This document shows positions 44,337 through 54,490 of a stretch of DNA of 64,000 bases, in pieces; position 1 is the first letter of the stretch, and every line of letters begins with the position of its first letter. Both the position numbers and the translations under genes were made by a program. The DNA is taken from the NCBI GenBank assembly GCA_016715905.1, contig JADJXI010000020.1, positions 124,001-188,000 on the forward strand. The letters are read 5' to 3'. Below the pieces are notes generated by a model, which was not told the DNA's origin, searched no databases, and worked only from the letters and a program-made list of their open reading frames with translations. Source of the DNA: Sphingobacteriaceae bacterium (GTDB lineage Bacteria; Bacteroidota; Bacteroidia; B-17B0; Aurantibacillaceae).

Positions 44337-45226
44337 TAGGGTGTTTTCATGAATGTTTCATTTCTTAATTGAGAACTGGTTTTTGTAGAGCCGTCGTGAC
44401 TCCATCCGGGCGGACCAAAAACATACATGAGTTTTGCTTTTAGTGAAGATTTCTTTTTTAGATCTTTCCAAATATTAATCCATTCATGAAAAACTAAAGT
44501 AAAAGGATTTGAATTTTTTAAATTAGTAGTAAGACCGTACTTTACGGGATCGCTTTCTTCTTCTTTTTGAAATGTGCCAAATAGTTTGTCCCAAATAATC
44601 AGCATCATGCCCATGTTTTTATCCAGATATCTTATATTACTACCGTGGTGTACGCGATGATGAGAAGGAGTAACCAAAATGTATTCCAGCAAACCTAATT
44701 TATCAATAGCTTGTGTATGAACCAGAATGCCGAATATCTGAGTAGCACTATAAGCAAACATTATATCCAATCCATCAAATCCACACAAGGATAGTGGAAT
44801 AAAATAAATAAAGCGATAAAGCGGCTGGAAAACGGATGACCTAAATCCTACACTTAAGTTAAATTCTTCGCTACTGTGATGAGTTACATGTATAGCCCAA
44901 AAAAATCGGCAATAATGATCAATTCGGTGAAGCCAGTAATACATAAAATCTTCAAACAAAATTAAAGTAATCCAATATAAAATGCCATGGGTTGGCCAAG
45001 TGAAAACATGAAATTGAAAGAAATAGGATAATACCAGTAAACAAAGTGTTCGCACTAATATATCAAGACCCATATTTAATGCAGTTAAATAAATATTAGC
45101 TAGTGTGCCTTTAGTGGAATAATAATTTTTTTTATTGAAATAGGAATAAAATATTTCAATGCCAATAACAATAGCATAAACCGGTACAGAAATAAGGACT
45201 AATAAAGATTCTCTGAATTCATTCAT
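44336..45226 (-). CDS. Sterol desaturase/fatty acid hydroxylase family protein
   Basis: The 296-residue membrane protein carries the di-iron histidine motifs: W-L-H-R-I-D-H, H-V-T-H-H-S-S-E-E-F-N, and S-H-H-R-V-H-H-G. Four or five membrane segments surround them. Such enzymes use O2 to hydroxylate lipids, possibly ceramide-like or carotenoid lipids in Bacteroidota. A TATCTTTG element on the minus strand at 45234-45241 is only seven bases before the start. Confidence 0.9.
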   Translation of the reverse strand: MNEFRESLLVLISVPVYAIVIGIEIFYSYFNKKNYYSTKGTLANIYLTALNMGLDILVRTLCLLVLSYFFQFHVFTWPTHGILYWITLILFEDFMYYWLHRIDHYCRFFWAIHVTHHSSEEFNLSVGFRSSVFQPLYRFIYFIPLSLCGFDGLDIMFAYSATQIFGILVHTQAIDKLGLLEYILVTPSHHRVHHGSNIRYLDKNMGMMLIIWDKLFGTFQKEEESDPVKYGLTTNLKNSNPFTLVFHEWINIWKDLKKKSSLKAKLMYVFGPPGWSHDGSTKTSSQLRNETFMKTP

Positions 45227-45295
45227 TTAGGTGCAAAGATAAAAAGAATTTGAAGTGTTAAAATATGATCTTCATCTGATATTTAAGAAGAATAT

Positions 45296-48200
45296 TTAAT
45301 ACATCACTTGTACATAGCCTCTGTACACCGTATTATTTGCATCGCCCAATTTCAGTATAAAATAATAAGTTCCTGCAGGTAGTTTGCCGGAAGTTTTTTC
45401 AGATGTGCCGTCCCAGTTATTTTCGTACGGTGATTTTTTATGGATTAAATTTCCCCAACGATTATAAATTACAAGTTCATTATGAGGAAATTGATGGAGC
45501 CCTTTTATTTCAAACAAATCATTTTTTCCATCTCCATTAGGGGTAAACACTTGCGGAATAGGCCCGAAACCTAAATCATTTATCACTAAAGTTTTTGTTA
45601 CGGAAGCAAAGCAACCATCCGGGTTTTCAATAATCAAAGTTACCGTATAAGTTCCCGGTGAGGTATAATTAAAATTAGGAGAATTTAGAACGGAGGTATT
45701 TCCATTTCCAAATTGCCATTGGTTATTACTATTATTTAAACTGGTATTGCTAAAAGTGATTAAAACCGGCGCAACACCTCCGTCAGGGTTAAAAGTAAAG
45801 TCAGGAAATAAAGTAGACTGATAAATGCTTATAGCAGCACTACTGCTTCCACAAACATTAGTATAAGTAACAATGTAGTTTCCGGCCGCATTTACAGTTT
45901 CGGTGTTTGCCGTATTGGAAGAACTATTCCAGGCATAAAGTGTACCGCCGTTAATTCCGTTTGCAGTCAGCGTAGCTGTTTCTCCTGAACAAATCATTAT
46001 TTTATTGGCAGTTAAACTTACAATAGGTGCGCTTTGAAAAAGAACATTGATTGTTTCGCTATTAACACCACACGAATTACTTATAGCTGCAGTATAAATT
46101 CCACTAACGGAAGTGGTAAAGATTGGTCCGGATGCTCCTGTATTCCAAGAATAAGTTCCGCTTGTACCGTTTGCTGTGAGTGTTGCCGTTTGACCTTCAC
46201 AATAGAATGGTGAAGAAGCATTAATGGATAGGGTGGGCAATGGACCGTTTAGAATATTGAATGTGGCAGTAACGGCGCCCGGGCACTCGTTAGTTAGTGA
46301 AACAGTATATACGCCGGTATTTGTTACGGTAATAGACGAAACATTTCCAGCTCCGGTGCTCCACGCAAAAGTTCCTGTACCGCTGGCGGTTAAGGTTACA
46401 CTGCCGCCTGAGCATATGGTATTACTACTTGCTGCTAAATTTACACTTGATGAACCATCAGAAATATTAATTGAATAGACGGAAGATCCGCAGGCATTTG
46501 TTAAGGTGGCTGTGTATATCCCGGGAACGTTAGTTGAAATAGATGGTGTATTGCCGGCGCCGTTGCTCCATACAAAGGTACCTGTGCTTCCTGAAGTATT
46601 TAAAGTAACGCTTTGGCTATTACAAATTATAGTGGAAGAAGGAATAATGGTAAATATTGGAGCTGCGCCTCCAGTCACCGTTGCGCTTTGAACGGAAGAT
46701 CCGCAAACGTTAGTAATGGTAACGTTATAAACACCGCTTGTGGTTGTAGTAATTACACTAGCTGTTGAACCCGTACTCCACGAAAATGTTCCTGTACCGC
46801 CGTTGGCTATGATAGTGGCTGTTGACCCCCCACAAATATTAAAACTATTAGAATTTAAACTTAAAGTTGGCGATGGTGTTATGCTAACGGTTGCGGTGTT
46901 TGTGTTATTGCAATTATTTCCATTGGTTCCGGTAACAGTATAAATAGTTTGTACTGTAGGGGAAACAGCAATTGTAGAAGTAAAAGCACCGGTACTCCAG
47001 GTGTAATTTAGGGCTCCATTGGCTGTGATTTGCACTGAAGAACCTGCGCAAGTGGTAGGAGAATTAACAGTTATCGTTGGAATATTGATTATTGTAATTG
47101 TTCCGGTAACACTAGCAGAACATAAACCAGTGGTGCCAGTAACCGAATAAACAGTTGTAACACTTGGTGAAGCGCTTATTGTATTCGTAACTGCACCGGT
47201 ACTCCAAGAGTATGTCGCCGCGCCATTTGCAGTTAAGGTTGAACTGTTGCCATTACAGGCAGTGGCAGAACTAACGGTTACCGTTGGGCCATTATTAACT
47301 GTAATAAATACCGGATCTCTATAAGTACCCGGACAAGGCTGAGCATATAAAGTAAATACACCTGTTGATGTAAAAGTTGGAGTAACAAAAGTTGTTCCTG
47401 AACCAATTGGAGTTCCTCCGGCACTTACGGTGTACCAGGATATTGCCGATGTACCGCTCGATGCACTGACTGTTGCTGATGTATTAATACATGTTGTGGC
47501 ATGTACAACAGAGATTGTGGGACTGGGAGCAATTACTGCCGTTGATCCACTTCCGCCGGCTGTTGATCCGTTAGGCGGAAAATTATTTTGAATAGAATTT
47601 GCATTGCCCGTTTGCAAACCGTTAGTGCCTCCGGCCACACTGTTCAAAGGTAAAACTCCGGTAACCCCTATATACCCACCACCGCCACCACCACCGGGGC
47701 CATAGGAGTTAGAATTAGGAATTCCACAATTGTTAGAAACATTACCACCATTTCCACCCCTTACACTTATTGCAGTAGCATTGGTTAAATTGGTGGTTCC
47801 AATGATATCTAAGATAACAGTTCCGCCACCTCCTGCGCCACCGGCACCGTCATTTGTAGCACAACCCGTTGTAGAATTAGAACCATTTCCTCCATTGGCT
47901 AATATTGTTCCTGCTCCGCTAATATTTCCATAGCATAAAATATATACCAGTCCGCCTCCTCTTCCGCCTGCACCCGATCTATTATCGTTTCCGTGTCCGG
48001 CACCTCCACCTCCACCCACAAATAATTTTCCGGTTGAATAATCCAATGGCCAGCCACCAATTCCACCCATTACTCTTCGATTATCGCCACCCCATGCGCC
48101 TGCACCGGGAGCAGTAGTGCCCGGATTTTGGTTGGAGTTAGACCAAGTATAACCTCCTCTTCCACCACCGGAAGAAGTACTCCCTGCAAAACCGGCCGAT

Positions 48201-49066
48201 TCTAAATTCCATGCTGCATTAAATCCTGCTTGTGGATTTCCTCTTCCGTTATAGGCGGATAATAATCCAACATTGGCGCCACCTCCTCCACCGGAATTAT
48301 GTGTAGTACCACCTCCGCCTCCATTTGCCATGGCACCCCGACAATGTTGAGCTGAGTACGTCTGATAACGCGTGGTATCACCATTTACAGATTCACCTTT
48401 ATATGCTCCTTCACTTTGGCTTATGTGTCCGAATTTATTTCCGAAGGTTACCAATGGCAAAACCATTCCCGGAGTAGATCCTCCGCGAAAAGCCAAAGCG
48501 CTGGCGTTAAAAGAGGGTGTTGAAGTTAATGTACAATTATTAGCAACTTCAACTACTATCACGCCGCCAACAGTTCCATTCCAGGCCGGACAAGTAATAT
48601 TTCCCGCTCCGCTTACGGATAAGGTGGTATAACGAGGAACTTTGATAACCTGAACTTTATTTAAATAAGAATAATTTTTTGACAAGCTGCAATCAAAAAC
48701 CAAAGTGGTATTATTTGGGATTACCCTGATTTGAGCAAATTCGTAATTACCGCAATTATTGTAATTTGTTATTCCCCCGTAAGTTGTATTTGTTGGGATA
48801 GAACTGTTCACATCAGGAAATAAAGTATCTCTTCCGGCATTCACACTTACACCTTGCATTTGAATTATAAAAATCAAATCACCAATTGCAAATCCGGCAG
48901 TACTTCCAACACTAATGGTTGATGAGCCTCCTGCATTAGCTGTTAATGGTGTGTAAATATTTACTGTGCTATTAGCTAGTGTAATATTGCCGGCACCATC
49001 TTTTCCTCTTTGCGAGAAGATTATAAAATTTGAAAACAGGAATAAGATAAAAAAGAAATGCCTCAT
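45296..49066 (-). CDS. Large adhesin with gliding motility-type C-terminal domain
   Basis: The 1256-residue protein has a signal peptide (M-R-H-F-F-F-I-L-F-L-F-S-N-F-I-I-F-S-Q), a glycine-rich stretch at about residues 230-515, several Ig-like repeats each with a cysteine pair and the motif A-N-G-x-x-x-x-x-W-S-T-G, a PKD-like domain near residue 1110, and a gliding-motility type B sorting domain (V-F-T-P-N-G-D-G-K-N-D, then I-Y-N-R-W-G-N-L-I and Y-Y-F-I-L-K-L). It should be exported by the type IX system to the cell surface. The overall role is likely adhesion or gliding. Confidence 0.9.
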   Translation of the reverse strand: MRHFFFILFLFSNFIIFSQRGKDGAGNITLANSTVNIYTPLTANAGGSSTISVGSTAGFAIGDLIFIIQMQGVSVNAGRDTLFPDVNSSIPTNTTYGGITNYNNCGNYEFAQIRVIPNNTTLVFDCSLSKNYSYLNKVQVIKVPRYTTLSVSGAGNITCPAWNGTVGGVIVVEVANNCTLTSTPSFNASALAFRGGSTPGMVLPLVTFGNKFGHISQSEGAYKGESVNGDTTRYQTYSAQHCRGAMANGGGGGTTHNSGGGGGANVGLLSAYNGRGNPQAGFNAAWNLESAGFAGSTSSGGGRGGYTWSNSNQNPGTTAPGAGAWGGDNRRVMGGIGGWPLDYSTGKLFVGGGGGAGHGNDNRSGAGGRGGGLVYILCYGNISGAGTILANGGNGSNSTTGCATNDGAGGAGGGGTVILDIIGTTNLTNATAISVRGGNGGNVSNNCGIPNSNSYGPGGGGGGGYIGVTGVLPLNSVAGGTNGLQTGNANSIQNNFPPNGSTAGGSGSTAVIAPSPTISVVHATTCINTSATVSASSGTSAISWYTVSAGGTPIGSGTTFVTPTFTSTGVFTLYAQPCPGTYRDPVFITVNNGPTVTVSSATACNGNSSTLTANGAATYSWSTGAVTNTISASPSVTTVYSVTGTTGLCSASVTGTITIINIPTITVNSPTTCAGSSVQITANGALNYTWSTGAFTSTIAVSPTVQTIYTVTGTNGNNCNNTNTATVSITPSPTLSLNSNSFNICGGSTATIIANGGTGTFSWSTGSTASVITTTTSGVYNVTITNVCGSSVQSATVTGGAAPIFTIIPSSTIICNSQSVTLNTSGSTGTFVWSNGAGNTPSISTNVPGIYTATLTNACGSSVYSINISDGSSSVNLAASSNTICSGGSVTLTASGTGTFAWSTGAGNVSSITVTNTGVYTVSLTNECPGAVTATFNILNGPLPTLSINASSPFYCEGQTATLTANGTSGTYSWNTGASGPIFTTSVSGIYTAAISNSCGVNSETINVLFQSAPIVSLTANKIMICSGETATLTANGINGGTLYAWNSSSNTANTETVNAAGNYIVTYTNVCGSSSAAISIYQSTLFPDFTFNPDGGVAPVLITFSNTSLNNSNNQWQFGNGNTSVLNSPNFNYTSPGTYTVTLIIENPDGCFASVTKTLVINDLGFGPIPQVFTPNGDGKNDLFEIKGLHQFPHNELVIYNRWGNLIHKKSPYENNWDGTSEKTSGKLPAGTYYFILKLGDANNTVYRGYVQVMY

Positions 49067-49154
49067 AAAATCAGAAACAATTTACGAAATTGAAACTTAA
49101 ATATTCAATAAAAATCAAGAATAGTTACCGTTGTACATTAATTTTTGCCAATAG

Positions 49155-49475
49155 TTAATCTTCCAGTAAAAAAATGGCTTCTTCAAACTCATTTTTAGCC
49201 TTTTTGTCATTAATTGTTTCAGCTAATTTTAAACCATCCTTTAAGAATTGAAGAGCAATCTCATTTTCTTGTTTAGTTTGGAAAAGTTTTCCCATTTGAT
49301 AATAACAAGCGATGTATTTTGGATTAAGGATTAATACTTTTTTAAAATATTTTTCAGCTTCATTAAAATTTTCATCTGAAAAATATTCAATTCCTAAAGC
49401 GTAATTGCTAAAAACATCATTGGGGTCAGAAAGCAGAAAATTCTTTAAGTAAATTATTCTTTCTTCCCGATTCAT
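49155..49475 (-). CDS. Tetratricopeptide repeat protein
   Basis: The 106-residue protein contains about two and a half TPR units (N-Y-A-L-G-I-E-Y-F-S-D-E-N-F-N-E-A and C-Y-Y-Q-M-G-K-L-F-Q). It has no signal peptide and is likely a cytosolic binding protein. It directly follows pheS with no gap, so the two are cotranscribed; its partner is unknown. Confidence 0.85.
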   Translation of the reverse strand: MNREERIIYLKNFLLSDPNDVFSNYALGIEYFSDENFNEAEKYFKKVLILNPKYIACYYQMGKLFQTKQENEIALQFLKDGLKLAETINDKKAKNEFEEAIFLLED

Positions 49476-50498
49476 TTAAGCTGATGTAAATTGTTTTAAA
49501 AAGCGAATGTCGTTTTCGAAAAATAAACGCAAATCTGTAATTCGATATTTCAACATGGCTATTCTTTCAATTCCCATACCAAAAGCAAAACCGCTGAATT
49601 TATTACTGTCAATTCCACAGTTTTCTAGTACCTGCGGATCAACCATGCCGCAGCCCAATATTTCAACCCAACCGCTTTGCTTGCATACACTGCATCCTTT
49701 GCCTTTACAAATTGTACAACTGATATCCATTTCGGCGCTTGGCTCGGTAAAAGGAAAATAACTTGGCCTTAGTCTTATTTTAGTATCCGGTCCAAACAGC
49801 TCTCCGGTAAAATGCTGCAAAGTTTGCTTTAAATCAGCAAAAGAAACCTTTTCATCAATGTAAAGTCCCTCCACCTGATGAAATTGACAATGCGCTCTGG
49901 CACTAACCGCTTCATTGCGATAAACTCTTCCCGGACTAATTGTACGAATAGGAGGTTTTTTGGATTCCATAATATGCACCTGTACGCTTGAGGTTTGTGT
50001 TCTTAAAACGCGTTCCGGATCCAAATTCACATAAAATGTATCTTGCATATCTCTGGCCGGATGATTTTCAGGCGTATTCAAAGCTGTAAAATTATGCCAA
50101 TCATCTTCTATTTCTCTACCGTCACTCACAGTAAAACCAATTTTCGCGAACACATCAATTAATTCATTTTTGATAATGCTTAAAGGGTGTAAACTACCTG
50201 CTTGTATGCCGGGAAAGGGTGGAGTAGTATAATCAATTTTATTATCCACGGAAGAAACCTGATTGTCAAAAGTTTCTTTCAGTTGATTGATTTTTTCCTG
50301 GGCCGAATTTCTAAGAACATTTAATTTTTGACCAATCTCTTTTTTCAATTCACCAGGAACGGCTCTGAATTCCTCAAAAAGTTCAGTTATTTCACCCTTT
50401 TTGCTTAACCATTTTATTCTATACTCCTCCAACTGTTCGCGACTGGAAATGCTAAGCTCTTCCACTTCTTTTAATAATTTATTTATTTTCTCAAGCAT
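49476..50498 (-). CDS. pheS: Phenylalanine-tRNA ligase alpha subunit
   Basis: Starting at the ATG at 50498 (M-L-E-K-I-N-K-L-L), 340 residues agree with the family; an upstream extension of 13 residues is not conserved-looking. An N-terminal coiled coil (1-80) precedes the class II catalytic core with H-P-x-R-D-M-Q-D-T-F (motif 2 region) and the F-A-F-G-M-G-I-E-R-I-A-M-L motif 3. It charges tRNA-Phe together with PheT, which is not in the window. A C-x2-C-x-G-x-G-C-x2-C insertion (C-T-I-C-K-G-K-G-C-S-V-C) is also present in many bacterial PheS. Confidence 0.96.
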   Translation of the reverse strand: MLEKINKLLKEVEELSISSREQLEEYRIKWLSKKGEITELFEEFRAVPGELKKEIGQKLNVLRNSAQEKINQLKETFDNQVSSVDNKIDYTTPPFPGIQAGSLHPLSIIKNELIDVFAKIGFTVSDGREIEDDWHNFTALNTPENHPARDMQDTFYVNLDPERVLRTQTSSVQVHIMESKKPPIRTISPGRVYRNEAVSARAHCQFHQVEGLYIDEKVSFADLKQTLQHFTGELFGPDTKIRLRPSYFPFTEPSAEMDISCTICKGKGCSVCKQSGWVEILGCGMVDPQVLENCGIDSNKFSGFAFGMGIERIAMLKYRITDLRLFFENDIRFLKQFTSA

Positions 50499-50555
50499 AG
50501 TAAAATAACTCTTGGTAAAGTGCACAAAATTAAACAAATTTAAGGATTAATAAAC

Positions 50556-51692
50556 ATGCGTTTTCTGCTCTTATATTCAATGGTACTTTTTGGAGGATTT
50601 GCTTTTGGACAAATGATTAGTTTTAAAGTGATTGATGGAGATACCGTAAACATAATTGATAAGGATAGTTTGAAGCAAGGCGTTTGGAGGGAACTATATT
50701 CCAACGGGAAATTGTTATCAGAAACCGTGTATAAAAACAACAAGAAACAAGGGATTGAGATTACCTGGTATAGCAGCGGATGTACTAAAGAAGAAAAATT
50801 TTATAATAATGGAGCTTTAGACGGACCCGTTACATTTTACGATAAACATTGTAAAAAAGAATCGATTGAGAACTATAAGAATGGCGTTAAGGAAGGATTA
50901 GAAATTGTTTACCATTCAAATGGACGAATAAAATCAGAAGGAAATTTTAAAAAGGGAAATTTGGACGGAGTATACAAAGTGTATGGCCGAAACGGTGAAT
51001 TTAGTTTTGAAAGCCGAACAACTACAGGGCCGGTTGATTTTGCTGCCAGTTTTGAAGATACTGCGCGGAATACGGTATTTACTGTAATGAAAAGAAACCC
51101 AAAATGGAAAAAAAATGTAATTGTAACCGATATGACGGCTTCCATGTATCCATATGCGAAGGAAATACACACCTGGTTAAAACTATTTTTTTTAAGAGAT
51201 ACAGCTCAACAATACTTTGCTTTTTTTAATGATGGCGACCATAAAAAAGACGCTGATAAAAAAGTGGGAATTACCGGTGGCGTTTATGTTTGCAGAGCTA
51301 AAAATTGCGATGATCTTATCAATACCATGAAGCTAACCATTAAAAAGGGCGAAGGTGGTGATTCTCCGGAAAGTGTGGTTGAACCTATTTTAACCGCATT
51401 AAAAAAAGTACGTAAACCCGATAATATAATTTTAATTGCAGATAATTGGGCCAAGGTAAGAGATTTGAATTTGATAACCCGGGTGAAAATTCCGGTGCGT
51501 GTAATTTTATGTGGCGTTTATGATGGTATGGAAATTAATACCGATTATTTGAACATTGCTTATAAAACCAAAGGATCTATACATACCATTGAACAGGATA
51601 TCACCAATTTGGTTACTCAAACTTCCGGCAAAAAATTCAATATAAACGGATTTGATTATATCATCAGAAACGGCACCATTCGCGCCAATTAA
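50556..51692 (+). CDS. MORN-repeat protein with VWA-like C-terminal domain
   Basis: The 378-residue protein has a signal peptide (first 20 residues), then five or so MORN/YwqK-type repeats (E-L-Y-S-N-G-K-L-L-S-E-T-V-Y, Y-S-S-G-C-T-K-E-E-K-F-Y-N-N-G, H-S-N-G-R-I-K-S-E-G-N-F). A C-terminal von Willebrand A-like domain (about 180-375) with a MIDAS-like D-M-T-A-S-M and a second acidic segment G-E-G-G-D-S-P-E-S-V follows. Joining these two domains is uncommon. It is probably a periplasmic or surface binding protein; there is no clear sorting tail. Confidence 0.75.
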   Translation: MRFLLLYSMVLFGGFAFGQMISFKVIDGDTVNIIDKDSLKQGVWRELYSNGKLLSETVYKNNKKQGIEITWYSSGCTKEEKFYNNGALDGPVTFYDKHCKKESIENYKNGVKEGLEIVYHSNGRIKSEGNFKKGNLDGVYKVYGRNGEFSFESRTTTGPVDFAASFEDTARNTVFTVMKRNPKWKKNVIVTDMTASMYPYAKEIHTWLKLFFLRDTAQQYFAFFNDGDHKKDADKKVGITGGVYVCRAKNCDDLINTMKLTIKKGEGGDSPESVVEPILTALKKVRKPDNIILIADNWAKVRDLNLITRVKIPVRVILCGVYDGMEINTDYLNIAYKTKGSIHTIEQDITNLVTQTSGKKFNINGFDYIIRNGTIRAN

Positions 51693-51759
51693 ATAAACTG
51701 TTACTTTTTTTCTTTATCACATTATTTATTTAATACTCTTATTAAAAAGGATTTATTAA

Positions 51760-52380
51760 ATGATAAAAGGACAAAAAATATTTCGCACCTGCATTACTGT
51801 TTTAGTATTTTGTATTTTTAATTTAAATCATAAAGCGCAAAAAATGGATGACTTTTTTTCGAAAAAAGAAATTAAGTTGGCCAATACGGCTTCACAAGAA
51901 AAGTACTTAGATGATTTTGAAAAAGAAGTTATTTTATTGCTTAATCTGGCTAGGAGTCAACCTAAAAATTTTTTAAAATTTTACCGAGCATCTTTGCGTG
52001 TCAATCAAAATAATTGTGGTAAATCAAAAGAGGATTACTACCACAAAACGTTGGAAAAGAAATTAATGACTATGACTTCACTCCCTGTTTTAACAGCCAA
52101 TGCCCAATTAACTGAATTTGCTCGCTGTTGGGCGGGTTATTGTGGGGAAAAAGGAATTACAGGCCATAATAGAAATTATTGCAAAAGTAATTACAGTGCA
52201 CAATGCTGTGCATATGGAGGTGATTCTGCAAGTGATGTAGTTTGGATGCTTTTAATTGACCGAGGTGTAAAGTCATTAGGGCATAGAGAAATTTGTTTGA
52301 GCGCTAGTATAACACAAATAGGCGTGGCCAAAGAAAAGCACTTGAAATACGGATTGAATGCGGTGTTGGATTTTAAATAA
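51760..52380 (+). CDS. CAP/SCP-like secreted protein
   Basis: The 206-residue protein has a hydrophobic signal segment (residues 9-25) and a domain with L-L-N-L-A-R-S-Q-P, L-P-V-L-T-A-N-A-Q-L, K-G-I-T-G-H-N and S-L-G-H-R-E-I-C-L-S-A-S-I-T-Q-I-G-V-A. This is the CAP superfamily layout, with catalytic-like H/E residues in the two H-x and G-H-R segments. Several cysteines suggest disulfide bonds. The substrate is unknown. It follows the MORN-VWA gene by 67 bases. Confidence 0.82.
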   Translation: MIKGQKIFRTCITVLVFCIFNLNHKAQKMDDFFSKKEIKLANTASQEKYLDDFEKEVILLLNLARSQPKNFLKFYRASLRVNQNNCGKSKEDYYHKTLEKKLMTMTSLPVLTANAQLTEFARCWAGYCGEKGITGHNRNYCKSNYSAQCCAYGGDSASDVVWMLLIDRGVKSLGHREICLSASITQIGVAKEKHLKYGLNAVLDFK

Positions 52381-52384
52381 AAGA

Positions 52385-54460
52385 TTACTTTTTTTCCATT
52401 TTAAATTTAGTTATGCCTTCTCTAAGCCAAGTGGTATATTCAGGTATACTTGGATTATATCCTCTCACCGGAATTATTTTTTCTTCGTTGTGATTGAGTA
52501 GTACATATAAGGGTTGAGTACTTTGTCCATACATTTTCTCTTCCATATACTTGAATTTATCTCCAATATCCGTAATTTCTCTTTGTTTACCGTACCATTC
52601 AACAGTAATATAATCTTTTGGGTCCAAGGCTCGCTTATCATCTACATATAAAGAAACCAGTACAACTTCATTATTCAATAGTTTTGTAATTTCCAAATCA
52701 GGCCATACGTAGTCTTCGGTTTTTCTGCAATTTGCGCAAGCGTGTCCTGTGAAATCTACCAATAAAGGTTTACCAACTTTTTTAGCATAGGCCAATGCTG
52801 TATCGTAATTATTTTTAAAATGAACAATTCCGTTTTTATTGGTTTCAATAAACGCTGCGTAATCCGGATCAAATGTTGTGGTGTTTGATGAATTACTATG
52901 CTGCGTATTACTTCCTCCAAAACCGTGTGGTGATTCTGAATATTCCAAAGGCGGTAATATACCTGAAAATAATTTTAACGGAGCTCCCCAAAGTCCGGGT
53001 ATTAAATATATAACAACGAAAAATGTAGCAATGGCAAAAACTAATCGCGTAACCGAAACATGTTTTAAATCGCTATCGTGAGATGTTTTAAATACACCAA
53101 TGAGATATAAACCTTGTAAAAGAAAAATCACTATCCATAGACTAATAAATACCTCACGGGTTAGGTAGCCGGCTTGTACAACTAAATCTGCGTTAGACGC
53201 AAACTTTAAGGCTAAGGCTAATTCTAAAAAGCCCAAAACAACTTTTACCGAATTTAACCAGCCACCCGAAGATGGTAAAGAATTTAACCAACCCGGAAAA
53301 GCAGCAAACAATCCAAATGGAAGTGATAGCGCTAAAGCAAATCCAAACATTCCCCAAAATGGACCTCCTAACTTTCCGGTAGATGCGGCTTCTACTAATA
53401 AGGTTCCGATTATGGGTCCGGTACACGAAAAAGAAACTAAAGCTAAGGTGAAGGCCATGAAAAAGATTCCTATGAGTCCGCCTTTATCAGCCTTGGAGTC
53501 CATTTTATTCACAAATGAGCTTGGTAATACAATTTCAAAAGCCCCAAGGAATGAGGCCGCAAACACAAGTAATAAAACAAAAAAGGAAAGATTAAACCAC
53601 ACATTAGTGGAAAGTGTATGCAAGGCACCTGCGCCAAAAATCATAGTTACCCCTAAGCCAAGGCCTACATAAAGTAAAATAATAAATGAGGCATAAATCA
53701 ATGCATTTTTGATTCCCTCCGCTTTTGATTTACTTCTTTTGGTAAAGAATGATACGTTCATGGGAATCATTGGGAATACGCAAGGCGTTAGTAATGCAGC
53801 GAATCCTCCAATAAACCCGGCAAGGAAAATAGAAAACCATCCACCGGCTCCGGGTTCTTTTGTATCATCAACGGCCGTAACTTTAGCATCAACTGCGGCT
53901 GTAGTTTTCGTGTTGGCCAGGGTTGGATTAGCAGTAATTAAAGTATCAATAATTTGTACGGTTGCAAGAGCTGTAGTGTTTGTTTCAGTGGTAACTGTTT
54001 GTAAACACACAGGCGCAGCATCAATTTCGAATTTAAAATCCTCTGTTGGTGGAAAGATACATTGAGCCGAATCACATTGCTGTGCTTCGTATTTTCCTTT
54101 AATGGTAATTTTACCGCTTTTTAATATTTTAACGCGCTGTACAAAACTCACATTTCCTTCGTGCGATAAAACATCCATTTCAAATTGATTATCAAATTCT
54201 TTGTGTGGTTTTGGCTCCGTCATTTTTCCAATCTTTTCATAATCAGAAGAAGCTTTGAAGTTAAAGGCTGTGGCATTTGGACCCGCAGGATCGGTTTGAT
54301 GAATGGAGAAAATATGCCAATGTTTATCAATTTTAGCTTTAAAAATTAAATCATATTCGCAATCGGTTATTTTTTTTGATTCCATGCTCCACTGTACGTG
54401 AACCACTTGTGCGCTTAATAATGAACTGACAAATAGAAAGAGTAGAAATAATTTTTTCAT
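52385..54460 (-). CDS. dsbD: DsbD-type thiol:disulfide interchange protein
   Basis: The 691-residue protein has a signal peptide, an N-terminal DsbD domain (about 20-150, with C-D-S-A-Q-C), eight membrane segments with the redox cysteines in L-T-P-C-V-F-P-M-I-P-M and F-S-C-T-G-P-I-I-G, and a C-terminal thioredoxin domain with F-T-G-H-A-C-A-N-C-R-K (C-A-N-C). It carries reducing power from the cytosol to the periplasm, for disulfide repair or cytochrome c maturation. It is followed upstream in the operon by a second, stand-alone N-terminal DsbD domain protein. Confidence 0.94.
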   Translation of the reverse strand: MKKLFLLFLFVSSLLSAQVVHVQWSMESKKITDCEYDLIFKAKIDKHWHIFSIHQTDPAGPNATAFNFKASSDYEKIGKMTEPKPHKEFDNQFEMDVLSHEGNVSFVQRVKILKSGKITIKGKYEAQQCDSAQCIFPPTEDFKFEIDAAPVCLQTVTTETNTTALATVQIIDTLITANPTLANTKTTAAVDAKVTAVDDTKEPGAGGWFSIFLAGFIGGFAALLTPCVFPMIPMNVSFFTKRSKSKAEGIKNALIYASFIILLYVGLGLGVTMIFGAGALHTLSTNVWFNLSFFVLLLVFAASFLGAFEIVLPSSFVNKMDSKADKGGLIGIFFMAFTLALVSFSCTGPIIGTLLVEAASTGKLGGPFWGMFGFALALSLPFGLFAAFPGWLNSLPSSGGWLNSVKVVLGFLELALALKFASNADLVVQAGYLTREVFISLWIVIFLLQGLYLIGVFKTSHDSDLKHVSVTRLVFAIATFFVVIYLIPGLWGAPLKLFSGILPPLEYSESPHGFGGSNTQHSNSSNTTTFDPDYAAFIETNKNGIVHFKNNYDTALAYAKKVGKPLLVDFTGHACANCRKTEDYVWPDLEITKLLNNEVVLVSLYVDDKRALDPKDYITVEWYGKQREITDIGDKFKYMEEKMYGQSTQPLYVLLNHNEEKIIPVRGYNPSIPEYTTWLREGITKFKMEKK

Positions 54461-54490
54461 AACCGATATTTAAACAGTAAAAATACTATT

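Noticed and set aside
47700..48330. Repeat-rich glycine-coding stretch taken as a CRISPR or satellite repeat
   Set aside because: It is in frame within the large adhesin and encodes G-G-G-G type loops; there are no regular spacers.
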